64,000 nucleotides of DNA from Panacagrimonas sp965216805 (GCF_965216805.1 NZ_CBDCGN010000003.1:992001-1056000); one strand, 5' to 3'; shown: positions 40,814 through 49,239, counted from the stretch's first letter. The notes: generated by a model from the letters alone, not told the origin. A program made the numbers and translations.

Positions 40814-41395
40814 TCAATCAAGAACATGCAGCGCCATCCGAACGATGTCGTCGAGTTCGTCGGGCCCTGGGTTGGTCTTGCACGAAACCATCAGGCCCGA
40901 AATCGTGTTGAGCAGGAATCTTCCCGCCGACCGAGGATCGGCGCCATTGCTGATCGCACCGCTGGCCTGGCCATTGGCGAAGGCTCGCGCAAGGGCATCT
41001 TCGGTTTGCTTGCGCGCGAGAAGCAGAATCTCCCGCAGCTCCGGGTCCTGCATGGCGATCTCCGTCATCGAGTTGCTGATCAAGCAACCTTGACGACCCC
41101 TTGGGCTGGTCATGTAGGCCAGGAGCTGGGCGAAGGTCTTCTCGATTTCGGCACGCCCCGCGGCGTCCGTCGCCAGCGGGGACAGTAGGCCGTCCATCCC
41201 GGTGGCTGCATACCGTTGAACGGCGCGGATCAAGACTTCTCTCTTGGTGCCGAAGGCGTTGTAAAAGCTGCCTCTGCAGATCCGCATGACCTTGAGCAGT
41301 TCGGGCAGCGTCGAGGTTTCGTAGCCCTTGCGCCAGAACAGGCGCATGGCTCGTTGGACCGCCATCTGTTCATCGAACTCACGGGCACGTGACAC
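40814..41395 (-). CDS. TetR/AcrR-family regulator
   Basis: 193 residues. The N-terminal helix-turn-helix reads AMRLFWRKGYETSTLPELLK followed by VMRICRGSFYNAFGTKREVL; the normal Gly-Val-Ser turn is partly altered (MRICRGS). The C-terminal ligand domain includes the common GCLISNSMTEIA segment and NTISGLMVSCKTNPGPDELD. It is divergent from the FadL-type gene, and the 204-bp gap holds three operator-like repeats, so it probably represses itself and the porin until a fatty-acid or aromatic ligand binds. The ligand is unknown. Confidence 0.9.
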   Translation of the reverse strand: MSRAREFDEQMAVQRAMRLFWRKGYETSTLPELLKVMRICRGSFYNAFGTKREVLIRAVQRYAATGMDGLLSPLATDAAGRAEIEKTFAQLLAYMTSPRGRQGCLISNSMTEIAMQDPELREILLLARKQTEDALARAFANGQASGAISNGADPRSAGRFLLNTISGLMVSCKTNPGPDELDDIVRMALHVLD

Positions 41396-41486
41396 GGACG
41401 CTCTCCAAATGAACTGCCCCCTAGGAATCGTCGAAGTTTAGGGTCGACGCAAAACTGGGAACGTCGAGGGGTGACCGACGGCCGCA

Positions 41487-41548
41487 TAGACCAAGTCGTC
41501 CGTGCTTTATAGACCAATTGGTTTACTTCATCTAGACCATGTAGTCTA
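41487..41548. promoter_or_regulatory. Three TAGACCA operator-like boxes spaced 23 bp apart
   Basis: TAGACCAAGTCGTCCG (41487-41502), TAGACCAATTGGTTTA (41510-41525) and TAGACCATGTAGTCTA (41533-41548) begin exactly 23 bp apart. The middle and right boxes are near-perfect palindromes of TAGACC-N4-GGTCTA type, a pattern seen at several TetR-family operators. The left box keeps only one half. They lie between the tetR start (41395) and the porin start (41600), about two helical turns apart, so a stacked repressor on one DNA face is plausible. Confidence 0.75.
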
Positions 41549-41599
41549 ATTGACGGGCAGACCGCTGGCCGGCTACGCCACGCCCCTTTCAATGACCGG

Positions 41600-42862
41600 A
41601 TGAAAATCATGACGATGGCTTCGCAGCGCCTGTGGTGGCTGTCCCTCATGTGCGTGAGTTTGCCCAGCTACGCCACGATGGGCGCCTTCGCCGGTGGCAA
41701 TGGCATCAAGTCACTGGGCATGGGGGGCGTCTCCTACAGCGTTGCGGCGGAGACCACGGCGCTGAGCGGAAACCCGGCACATGCACTGGGTCTGGGCAGC
41801 CGCTACGACGTCGGATCCGATTTCTTCTACGCGCGTGCGAATGCCACGATCTCGGGAAATGCCATCGCGGAAGACAGCACTAGCAATTCCGACGGGCGGA
41901 GCTACTACATGATTCCGCAGGCGGGCTTCACTCGGCGACTGAATGAGAGATGGGCCTTCGGGATGACCATCCTCAGCGCGGGCATCGGCCCGGACTACGA
42001 CGGTAGTCCTTTTGCTCGCTTCGGCGGCAATCCGGATCGAGCGAGTCTTCAGCTTGCGTCGAGCAGCCTGGACAGCGTGCTCGCCTACCGCTTCAGTCCT
42101 TCCGTGGATGTCGGGGTGAGCCTCAACTCCGGGTATCAGGTTTTCTCGGCCAAGGGGCTCGAGTTTCTGGACAACGCCATGGTGTCTTCGTCGCCAGGGG
42201 ATGTGACCAACCAAGGCAAGGACGGCGTGTTCACGCTCGGCGCTTCGGCGGGTGTCCTGTGGCGAATCAATTCGTGGCTGACCGCAGGCGCCTCCTACCG
42301 AAGCAAGAACCACAATGGGAAGCACAAGGACTATCGTGGGTTGATCGCGGGCGGTGGAAGGCTGGAGCTGCCTGCCATCTACGGCGGCGGCATTTCGGTC
42401 CAGGCATCACCCAGGACCACGATTGCCATCGAGGCGCAGCGCTACGAGTATCGAAAAGAGGATGCGTTTGGCAACGGCCTGGATCGTCTGGAAGCGGGTG
42501 TGCCGCTGGGGGCACCAAATGGCGCAGGATTCGGTTTCGATAATCAAAACGTCTACAAGCTTGGAGTTTCGTTCGATGTGTCGTCGAGGCTGACCGTCCG
42601 CGGCGGCTACATCTACGGAACCAACGTGGTGACCGAGCAGAACACCTTGTTCGCATTCCTGGGGCCGGTGACGTTGCAGGAGCAATACAGCGTCGGCGCC
42701 ACCCAGCACTGGGGTCATTGGGAACTCAGTGCCTACGGCAACCTTTCACCGCGCAGGACGGTGCGAGGAAAGGATTCGATCCCAGACGGGTTCGGTGGGG
42801 GAGAGGCGGATATCGAGAATAAGGTCTATGGAGCCGGCTTCTCCGTGGGCAGGCGTTTTTAG
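41600..42862 (+). CDS. FadL/OmpP1-type outer membrane transport protein
   Basis: 420 residues with a signal peptide (cleavage near SYATMGAFAGG). The mature start GGNGIKSLGMGGVSYSVAAE followed by TTALSGNPAHALGLG is the FadL-family plug region, with the conserved NP motif. A beta-barrel pattern continues to a terminal aromatic residue (GFSVGRRF). These porins admit hydrophobic compounds such as fatty acids or aromatic hydrocarbons. It is controlled, by inference, from the TAGACCA boxes upstream and the divergent TetR regulator. The gap after it (42863-43147) shows no gene. Confidence 0.9.
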   Translation: MKIMTMASQRLWWLSLMCVSLPSYATMGAFAGGNGIKSLGMGGVSYSVAAETTALSGNPAHALGLGSRYDVGSDFFYARANATISGNAIAEDSTSNSDGRSYYMIPQAGFTRRLNERWAFGMTILSAGIGPDYDGSPFARFGGNPDRASLQLASSSLDSVLAYRFSPSVDVGVSLNSGYQVFSAKGLEFLDNAMVSSSPGDVTNQGKDGVFTLGASAGVLWRINSWLTAGASYRSKNHNGKHKDYRGLIAGGGRLELPAIYGGGISVQASPRTTIAIEAQRYEYRKEDAFGNGLDRLEAGVPLGAPNGAGFGFDNQNVYKLGVSFDVSSRLTVRGGYIYGTNVVTEQNTLFAFLGPVTLQEQYSVGATQHWGHWELSAYGNLSPRRTVRGKDSIPDGFGGGEADIENKVYGAGFSVGRRF

Positions 42863-43147
42863 AAACTCCGAGAATCGCAATCGAGGCCGGTTTAGACGGC
42901 CGGTCAGTTGCGGTTGCTGATGGCCGCTCCGGGCTGCACCCCGACGGTCGAGTAGCGCCTGAACTCGTCGACGCTGGCTCGGGGCCGATCCGCAATTCTC
43001 GGTTCTGTCGCACGCGTGTCGGACCAATCGGTATGATCGGGCGCAGTGGTGGCTTCACCCGGGCCAGGCCGACACATTGTCCTACCCGGCGATTCCAAGT
43101 CGGCGGCGCGGCCAGGGACAGAATCCGATCAACCGAGGAGAGCGACA

Positions 43148-43573
43148 GTGAGCGAACATAGAGGCAGTTGTTTCTGCGGCGCGGTGCAGTTCACGGTGAC
43201 CGGCGAGCCGGCTGCAATGGGCTATTGCCACTGCGAGTCCTGCCGGCACTGGTCTGCGGGGCCGGTCAACGCTTTCAGCCTGTGGCAGCCCGACTCGCTG
43301 AAGGTCACGAAGGGCGCGGACAACATCGGGACTTACAACAAGACGCCGGTCAGCTACCGCAAGTGGTGCAAGACCTGCGGCGGCCATGTCTTCAGCGACC
43401 ACCCGCCGATGGGCTTGGTCGACGTGTACGCGGCGGTGATCCCGACGTTGAGTTTCCAGCCGGCCGTGCACGTCAATTACGCCGAGAAGGTGCTCAGCGT
43501 TAAGGACGGCCTGCCGAAAATGAAAGACTTCCCGGCCGAGATGGGCGGTTCGGGCGAGACCCTGCCCGACTAA
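43148..43573 (+). CDS. GFA-domain (glutathione-dependent formaldehyde-activating-like) zinc protein
   Basis: 141 residues from GTG at 43148, which has GAGGAGA seven bases upstream. The Cys ligands of the GFA fold are present: GSCFCGAVQFTVTG, GYCHCESCRHW and YRKWCKTCGGHVFSDHPPMG. The family includes a protein once thought to catalyse S-hydroxymethylglutathione formation, and its general role is uncertain. It stands alone, with no formaldehyde dehydrogenase adjacent. Confidence 0.9.
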   Translation: MSEHRGSCFCGAVQFTVTGEPAAMGYCHCESCRHWSAGPVNAFSLWQPDSLKVTKGADNIGTYNKTPVSYRKWCKTCGGHVFSDHPPMGLVDVYAAVIPTLSFQPAVHVNYAEKVLSVKDGLPKMKDFPAEMGGSGETLPD

Positions 43574-43823
43574 AGATCGAATCGCCAGCGGATCGGGTCG
43601 CGCGTACTGCGCGAGTCGATCCGTGCGGCGAAATTTCTGAGGCGTCGGAGGCGCGGGGCCGCTTCCAGTGTGTTTCTTGGCGCAGCGATGAACACAGCGC
43701 TGATCTTGAGTGATCGCTTGCTGGGTGGTCGACGAGCGTGCTGATCGTCCTCTCGGCGCCGCATCGCTACCACCACTGAGTCGGCAGGCGCCGCCGCAAC
43801 ATCCAGGCGTAGACCCGCGGACA

Positions 43824-44423
43824 TCACCGCGCACCGACTGTCGGCTGCTCAGCTCTTTCCGAAGCGTCCTGCTTCTGGTCACAGCGGAACACCGCGTCGG
43901 GGTCGCGGTAGAAGGTGCACCGCCCGGCAAGCGCCTGCTTCAGATGCCGGCGCGCGCGATGAATCCGGATCTTGGCCGCGGCCAGGGAACACTCGCTGAC
44001 CTCTGCGACCTGTTGGGCGCTCAGGCCTTGCAGGTCGCGCAGGATCAGGGCGGCACGATAGCGGTCCGGCAGGGTGTCGATGGCGTGTCGGATGCATGCG
44101 CCCATCTCGTCGATGACCAGGCGCTCGTCGATGCTGCCGGTGGGGTCGGCGACGGCCTCGGCTTCTTCCAGTTCCACCGTCCGCGGTTGCCGCTGCGGGT
44201 GACGCAGATAGTCCGCTGCAACCCGGCTGGCGATGGAGAACGCCCAGGTCTTGGTGGAGGCGCGGCCCTCGAAACCAGCCATTCCCCTGCTCATGCGGAT
44301 CAGGGTTTCCTGCAGCAGATCCTCGGCGGTGCCGATGTCGCCGACGTAGCGGACCAGGTAGTCGAGTACGGGCTGCGAGACCTGGCGCACCGCGGCTTCG
44401 AACGGAACTTGGGCCGGCGACAT
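43824..44423 (-). CDS. ECF-type RNA polymerase sigma factor
   Basis: 199 residues. Region 2 is DYLVRYVGDIGTAEDLLQET-like with the aromatic promoter-melting stretch TKTWAFSIASRVAADYLRHP; region 4 is DTLPDRYRAALILRDLQGLS and QQVAEVSECSLAAAKIRIHR. A Cys-containing tail (GRCTFYRDPDAVFRCD) follows region 4. The frame extends to 44675, but the ATG at 44423 starts the domain. It lies 13 bp downstream of a Cys-rich AhpD-like gene in the same direction. No anti-sigma factor is adjacent, so control may be by the tail or by the upstream gene. Confidence 0.85.
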   Translation of the reverse strand: MSPAQVPFEAAVRQVSQPVLDYLVRYVGDIGTAEDLLQETLIRMSRGMAGFEGRASTKTWAFSIASRVAADYLRHPQRQPRTVELEEAEAVADPTGSIDERLVIDEMGACIRHAIDTLPDRYRAALILRDLQGLSAQQVAEVSECSLAAAKIRIHRARRHLKQALAGRCTFYRDPDAVFRCDQKQDASERAEQPTVGAR

Positions 44424-44436
44424 GGAATTGACCGGC

Positions 44437-44790
44437 TCAGCAGCAGCCAGTTTTCTGCGCGGTACCCGGGGCGCAGCCGGCCGCTGCCGCCGAGACCGTC
44501 GCATCCTGGCCTCGCCCGGTCGGCTTGTCGTCCGGCGCGCAGCAACCGGCAGCCTCTTCGGCGGATTCGGACGCCGGTGTGCCGAGCAGTTCGGTGCCGC
44601 GGACCAGCGCGCGTCGCGCGGGAACCTGCCGGATGTTGTCCGCAAGATGGAGTGCCGCGCGGATCTGGTCGTCACTCAGGCCGGCGGCGCGCGCCATCGG
44701 CAGGTGATGCTCGATGCAGGGAATGCAGTTGCTGCCCAGGGCGGCCCCCAGGCCGACCAGAGCGCGGTCGCGGGCAGAGAGATCGGTCAT
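44437..44790 (-). CDS. AhpD/carboxymuconolactone-decarboxylase-like protein with Cys-rich tail
   Basis: 117 residues. The helical domain has GAALGSNCIPCIEHHLPMAR, the CxxCxxxH redox motif of AhpD-like peroxidases, and LSDDQIRAALHLADNIRQVP. An added tail of about 40 residues carries cysteines as AAGCCAPDDK, AAGCAPG and a terminal TGCC, suggestive of metal or thiol chemistry. It precedes the sigma factor by 13 bp in an apparent two-gene operon, so a redox-sensing or metal-stress role is plausible but unproven. The gap to its right (44791-45280) holds only repeats. Confidence 0.82.
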   Translation of the reverse strand: MTDLSARDRALVGLGAALGSNCIPCIEHHLPMARAAGLSDDQIRAALHLADNIRQVPARRALVRGTELLGTPASESAEEAAGCCAPDDKPTGRGQDATVSAAAAGCAPGTAQKTGCC

Positions 44791-45042
44791 GAAAGGACTC
44801 CGGTGTCGTAATGGCGGTGTGGCCCTGACTTGGACGCAAATTCCGGCGCCGGAGATACATCTTGCGTTACGCCAGCGCTGGCTGAACCTGTCGAAGCGGC
44901 TACCGAGATTGTGGCAGCGGTCGTACCAGGAGCGAATGGCTGCGATGGGGTGATCGGAAGTTTGCACGTGCCGATGCCCGGAGCCGCCGAAATTGCGGCC
45001 GCGGATTGCGCTTGGCAACGCAGCTCGGCCACCCGTTGCTTG

Positions 45043-45211
45043 CCCTCTCCCGCTTGCGAGAGAGGGTGGCGCGAAGCGGTTGGGTCCCAGCGCAGGAGTG
45101 CCGTTGAGGCAGTCCTGCGTAAACCCAACCGGGGTGAGGGCCGCTCAGCCAGGTGCAGCGGCGTCGGCGAGGCCCTCACCCCCGGCCCCTCTCCCGCTTG
45201 CGGGAGAGGGG
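45043..45211. repeat. Nested palindromic extragenic repeat
   Basis: Several inverted repeats are stacked. CCCTCTC/GAGAGGG lies at 45043-45066. GGTTGGGT (45078-45085) pairs with ACCCAACC (45123-45130) around CGCAGGAGTGCC/GGCAGTCCTGCG (45091-45119). GAGGGCC/GGCCCTC follows, and the element ends with perfect 11-bp arms CCCCTCTCCCG/CGGGAGAGGGG (45186-45211). The first and last hairpins share the CTCTCCCGCTTGCG sequence. This is typical of multi-copy extragenic palindromes of Lysobacterales. No coding frame. Confidence 0.8.
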
Positions 45212-45280
45212 GGCACGCAATGCGGCCGGGGTCAGGTGGGTTGCCGATCGAGAATTCGCTCGAATCGAAAAATGCGCTAA

Positions 45281-46443
45281 GGATTCTCTGATTTACCTGG
45301 TGACTGGCGCCCCAAGCCGATAAGAAATCCGAATTATGGGTGCTTGGATCGCCTCGGATGCCTCGTTTCTTGGCCTTTCGGCCTCAATCGCTGTGCAGCA
45401 GGCGGATTACGCCTGCTGCAGCTTCATCAATTGAGCGCGCGCCAGGTACAGGTTGGCCAGCGCGCAGGTCACCTGCAGCCGGTGCAGGTTCTTCGCCAGA
45501 CCGCGGTAGCGGACCTTGGTAAAACCGAAGCGCAGCTTGATCACCGCAAAGACGTGCTCGACCTTGGCGCGCACCTTGGACTTGGTCCGGTTCTTCGCCC
45601 GCTCTGATTCGTCGATGACGCCCTTGAGACGGTAGCGCCGGTTGGTGAAATCCAGCGCCTGCGGGGCCTTCTCACGAATGACGCTGCCCTGACCGCGATA
45701 CGCCTGATCACCCCACACCCGCGTCTCCTGGCCGTGCAGCAGTTCCGGCAATACCCGGCAGTCGGCCACGTTCGCCGCCGTGGCTTGTACCGAATGAATC
45801 AGCCGGGTCCGGCTGTCGACACCCACGTGCGCCTTCATGCCGAAGTACCACTGGTTGCCTTTCTTGGTCTGGTGCATCTCGGGATCGCGCTGCTGTTGCT
45901 GATTCTTGGTCGAACTCGGCGCGCCAATGATCGTGGCATCCACGATCGTCCCTTTGCTGATCTTGAAGCCCTGCTCCTGAAGGTAGCGCTGGACCTGGTC
46001 AAACAGCGGCTTGCCCAGGGTGTTGCGCTCCAGCAGGTGGCGGAACTTGCAGATCGTGGTTTCGTCCGGCGGCGCCTCCAGGCCCAGGTCAATCCCCGCA
46101 AAACGGCGCATCGACGCCGAGTCGTACAAGGCCTCCTCGGCCGCCGGGTCCGACAGATCGAACCACTGCTGCAGAAAGTAGATCCGCAGCATCCGCTCCA
46201 GTGCTATCGGTGGCCGTCCGCCGCTGCCGGTATCCTTGAAGTAATACGGCTCGATCACCTCGCACAGCGAGGACCACGGCATCACCGAGTCCATCTGCTC
46301 CAGGAAGCGCGCCCGCTTGGTCGTGCGCGCGTACTTCTCAAATCCACTGCCCAGGCTCTGTTGCTTCATCAAAGTCATCCGTCTGTCCGTTCCAGATTGA
46401 AACGCAAACAGCGTGCAACTTCGAGAGGTAAATCAGAGAATCC
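45281..46443 (-). mobile_element. Complete IS5-family insertion sequence
   Basis: A 1163-bp element with perfect 18-bp terminal inverted repeats, GGATTCTCTGATTTACCT, at 45281-45298 and inverted at 46426-46443. It is flanked by the direct repeat CTAA at 45277-45280 and 46444-46447, the 4-bp target duplication usual for IS5. One intact transposase gene lies inside. Ends, duplication and open frame suggest a recent insertion. The right-hand duplication contains the stop codon of the neighbouring DUF4124 gene. Confidence 0.95.
45407..46378 (-). CDS. IS5-family DDE transposase
   Basis: 323 residues, full length. N-terminal DUF772-type region: GGRPPIALERMLRIYFLQQW and FDLSDPAAEEALYDSASMRR, with PPDETTICKFRHLLE. 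Catalytic DDE residues are expected in KGTIVDATIIGAPSST (first Asp), VWGDQAYRG (second Asp) and VRAKVEHVFAVIKLRFGF (Glu). No frameshift or internal stop, so the element may be active. Confidence 0.95.
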   Translation of the reverse strand: MTLMKQQSLGSGFEKYARTTKRARFLEQMDSVMPWSSLCEVIEPYYFKDTGSGGRPPIALERMLRIYFLQQWFDLSDPAAEEALYDSASMRRFAGIDLGLEAPPDETTICKFRHLLERNTLGKPLFDQVQRYLQEQGFKISKGTIVDATIIGAPSSTKNQQQQRDPEMHQTKKGNQWYFGMKAHVGVDSRTRLIHSVQATAANVADCRVLPELLHGQETRVWGDQAYRGQGSVIREKAPQALDFTNRRYRLKGVIDESERAKNRTKSKVRAKVEHVFAVIKLRFGFTKVRYRGLAKNLHRLQVTCALANLYLARAQLMKLQQA

Positions 46444-47007
46444 CTAATGATCGTCGTCGCGCCCTACGCCTGCCCGTGACGACCCTGCGGGCGAAGTCGC
46501 AGGCGGACGCGGTGCGATCTGGCGGATGGTCGGCGGTGCGGGTACGTAACCGCCGCCGGCGCGCGCGCGGGCGGTATCGGGACGCAGGTGATCGCGGTCG
46601 CCGCGAAAGTCGGGGTCGCGCCGGTTCCGATCGCGACCGCGGTCGCGGTCACGATGGCGGTCCCGATAGATCGGATACGGGAACGCTGCCGGATAGACCG
46701 GCTGTGCTTCCCAGGCGGGCTCGGACAGGGTGATGCGGGTGTCGGCGGCGGCGGGCATGGTGACCCCGATGTGCTGCTCGCGAATTTCTTCGCGCATCAG
46801 CAGCGCGCCCTGCGTCTGCTCGCGGGACGCAGTCGAATCAATGGTGGTGAGGTTGCCGGCCAGCGGATCGAAGCGGGTGGTCTGCTGGCCGGCTGCGCAG
46901 GGGCGGTCTTGATACAGCCTGCGGCCTTCCGCGTCCGTGCATTGGTAGACCTGCGCCTGGGCGGCGAAAGTTGCGCTCAGCATCGCGATGAGGCTCAGGA
47001 CACGCAT
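46444..47007 (-). CDS. DUF4124-domain secreted protein with Arg/Asp repeats
   Basis: 187 residues with a signal peptide (LSLIAMLSATFAAQAQ). The DUF4124 domain follows immediately: VYQCTDAEGRRLYQDRPC, with its two Cys residues. The middle has low-complexity Arg-Asp repeats (YRDRHRDRDRGRDRNRRD), then a Pro-rich end. Its TAG stop codon is part of the CTAA target duplication of the adjacent IS5 element, so the insertion left the protein unchanged. Probably periplasmic; function unknown. Confidence 0.82.
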   Translation of the reverse strand: MRVLSLIAMLSATFAAQAQVYQCTDAEGRRLYQDRPCAAGQQTTRFDPLAGNLTTIDSTASREQTQGALLMREEIREQHIGVTMPAAADTRITLSEPAWEAQPVYPAAFPYPIYRDRHRDRDRGRDRNRRDPDFRGDRDHLRPDTARARAGGGYVPAPPTIRQIAPRPPATSPAGSSRAGVGRDDDH

Positions 47008-47178
47008 GGCGGGTTGCGACCTCTTCCTCCCCGATCCGGTGGGCGGGGCGCCGTGCCGGTGCGTTTGAGGCAGCGTCGTGAGGGGGAAGTTCCGGCGCGC
47101 TTCCAGCGTAGTGCGCGGGCGCGCGCAGCGATAGTGGGTGAGCGCACCTGTCCCCGGACGCGGGCTTCGCGCCTGCGC

Positions 47179-48270
47179 TCAGGCCAGATGCGGTTTGGCC
47201 AGATACTCCTGCGACTGCATTTCCTGCAGGCGCGACTGCGTGCGGCGAAACTCGAACTGCAGGCGCTTGCCGGTGTAGAGCTGCTCCTGCGGCACGTCGG
47301 CGGCCAGCAGCAGCTTGACGCCGCGGTCGTAGAACTCGTCGACCAGGTTGATGAAGCGCCGCGCGGGGTCTTCGCGCTCCACGGTGAGCTGCGGAATCCT
47401 GGAGATCAGCACCGTGTGGTACTCGCGGGCCAGCTCGATGTAGTCGGCGGCGGAACGCGGGCCGTCGCAGACCTCGTTGAACTCGAACCAGACCACGCCA
47501 TCGGCCAGGCGACGCGCGTGCAGGGTGCGGCCGTCGATTTCCACCTTGACGTGGGCACAGCCGGGTTCCGGTGCAATGTCCTCGAAGGCGTTTTCGAAGA
47601 GCTCGTCGGCGCGTGGGTCGTTGGGCCAGTGATACAGCTCGGCACGGGTCAGCGCACGCAGGCGGTAGTCGGTGCCGCCGTCCACGTTCAGGACCCGCAC
47701 ATGGGCCTTGAGCATGTCGATGGCCGGCAGGAAGTTGGCGCGCTGCAGGCCGTTGGGATAGAGCTGGTCGGGCTCGCAATTGCTGGTGGCCACCAGGGTC
47801 ACGCCGCGTGCGAACAGGCCCTTGAACAGGCGTCCCAGGATCATGGCGTCGGCAATGTCCGACACATAGAACTCGTCGAAGCACAGCACCCGCACCTGCG
47901 AGGCGATCTCGGCGGCCACCATGCGCAACGGATCGCGCGAATCCGGATATCGTCGGCGTCTGGCGTGGACGTCGAGCAGAAAGCGGTGGAAGTGCGTGCG
48001 CTGTTTGTGTTCGGGCGGCAGCGCGTCGAAGAACGCGTCCATCAGATGCGTCTTTCCGCGACCCACGCCGCCCCACAGATACAGGCCGGCCACCGGCGGC
48101 CAGATCAGGCTGCGGCGCATCAGGCGTCTTTTCGGTGGGTTGGCCTCCAAGGTCTCGAAAACCTGTTGCAGGGCTTCGACCGCCGCGGCCTGCGCTTGAT
48201 CGGCGACAAAGCCCGGGCGCGCGAGGTCGGCTTGATAACGTTGGTGGGGCGAAAGCGCAGGGCCGCTCAC
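47179..48270 (-). CDS. zapE: Cell division protein ZapE (AFG1-like ATPase)
   Basis: 363 residues, GTG start. Walker A is GLYLWGGVGRGKTHLMDAFF, Walker B VLCFDEFYVSDIADAMILGR, followed by the sensor region GVTLVATSNCEPDQLYPNGL and the C-terminal FINLVDEFYDRGVKLLLAA. ZapE is a cytosolic ATPase that acts on the FtsZ ring during late division. It overlaps the upstream plsC stop by GTGA, indicating translational coupling. Confidence 0.95.
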   Translation of the reverse strand: MSGPALSPHQRYQADLARPGFVADQAQAAAVEALQQVFETLEANPPKRRLMRRSLIWPPVAGLYLWGGVGRGKTHLMDAFFDALPPEHKQRTHFHRFLLDVHARRRRYPDSRDPLRMVAAEIASQVRVLCFDEFYVSDIADAMILGRLFKGLFARGVTLVATSNCEPDQLYPNGLQRANFLPAIDMLKAHVRVLNVDGGTDYRLRALTRAELYHWPNDPRADELFENAFEDIAPEPGCAHVKVEIDGRTLHARRLADGVVWFEFNEVCDGPRSAADYIELAREYHTVLISRIPQLTVEREDPARRFINLVDEFYDRGVKLLLAADVPQEQLYTGKRLQFEFRRTQSRLQEMQSQEYLAKPHLA

Positions 48271-49007
48271 AACAGGTCTCCGTTGGGCTCGGGCGCGGCG
48301 TGGCGGTCAGGCTCGCCGCAGCGCAAAAGTACCGCGCTACGGGCGGCATCGCGCAAGGCGGCGGCGTCGGTGCTGGCCGCAATCGGCGGTCCCACCTCGA
48401 CTTCGATCCGGCTCCAGCGCAAGCCGCGCCGGTGGCCGCCAAAGAAATCCCGCGTGCCACGGATACCCACCGGCACCACCGGCACCCCCGCGCGGGCGGC
48501 GATCAGGAACGCTCCTTTCTTGAACGGCAGCAGGCCCGGGTCGGGCTCGAAAGTGCCTTCGGCAAACACCGCCAGCGACTCGCCTTCCTGCACGCGGCGG
48601 ATCAGTTGGCGGGTCTGCGCGGCGCCGTCGCGGGCCGAACTGCGATTGACGAAGCTGCAACCCATGCGTCGCAGGACCAGACCCACGTAAGGCCAGCGGC
48701 CGGCACCATCCTGGACCACAAACGTGTAGCGTTCCGGGAGGGCGGCGGTGAGGACCAGCCCGTCCATGTAGCTCGCGTGATTGGCCACAGCCAGGCAGGC
48801 GCCGGCGGGAAGATGCTGCAGACCCCGCACCCGCAGCGGGATGCCGATGCTCAGCAGGCCCAGGCGCACGCCGCCACGGCCGATGCGGCGGCGCAGGCTC
48901 AACGTGGGGGCGAGCAGGATCAGCGGACAGACCACGCCGAAGACGATCAGGCCCAGCACCGGCGCAGCGAAGACGCCATACAGGCGTTGCAGCAGGGGGA
49001 CCCACAT
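48267..49007 (-). CDS. plsC: PlsC-like 1-acyl-glycerol-3-phosphate acyltransferase
   Basis: About 246 residues from the ATG at 49007; a TTG start at 49055 would add 16. Acyltransferase motifs are NHASYMDGLV (catalytic His and Asp), GCSFVNRSS, FAEGTFEPDPGLLPFKKGAF (glycerol-phosphate binding) and VPVVPVGIRG. A hydrophobic N-terminal segment (APVLGLIVFGVVCPLILLAP) anchors it in the inner membrane, where it makes phosphatidate. It is transcribed into zapE. Confidence 0.9.
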   Translation of the reverse strand: MWVPLLQRLYGVFAAPVLGLIVFGVVCPLILLAPTLSLRRRIGRGGVRLGLLSIGIPLRVRGLQHLPAGACLAVANHASYMDGLVLTAALPERYTFVVQDGAGRWPYVGLVLRRMGCSFVNRSSARDGAAQTRQLIRRVQEGESLAVFAEGTFEPDPGLLPFKKGAFLIAARAGVPVVPVGIRGTRDFFGGHRRGLRWSRIEVEVGPPIAASTDAAALRDAARSAVLLRCGEPDRHAAPEPNGDLL

Positions 49008-49149
49008 CGGCGAGGCGTCGGAAGAGATGACCTGAACGGCCGATATTATCGGCAATGACTGCCGTTCCGGGGCAGCGCGTCGGCGGTTGCCGACCCTGGC
49101 CGGGGCCCGTAGCTGGTTTCCCGTGCCCCGCTTGCGAAGCGCGGCGGGC

Positions 49150-49239
49150 TCAGGGCAGGACGACGAGGGTCACCAGCGTCATCAGCACCACCCCGACGAC
49201 GATACGGCTGTAAACCAGGATTTCTTCGCGCTTGTTCAT
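49150..49239 (-). CDS. 29-residue single-span membrane peptide
   Basis: A short frame, ATG at 49237-49239 to TGA at 49150-49152, has a strong AGGAGA ribosome site five bases upstream of the ATG. The peptide begins MNKREEILVYSRIVVGVVLM: a charged head of about ten residues and then one hydrophobic helix to the end (a further VTLVVLP). It lies in the otherwise empty gap between the divergent plsC and dsbC-like genes. Similar tiny membrane proteins assist respiratory or stress complexes, but no partner is evident here. Confidence 0.6.
   Translation of the reverse strand: MNKREEILVYSRIVVGVVLMTLVTLVVLP

Noticed and set aside
45043..45211. Possible CRISPR array
   Set aside because: The repeats are inverted and nested, not regularly spaced direct repeats with unique spacers.
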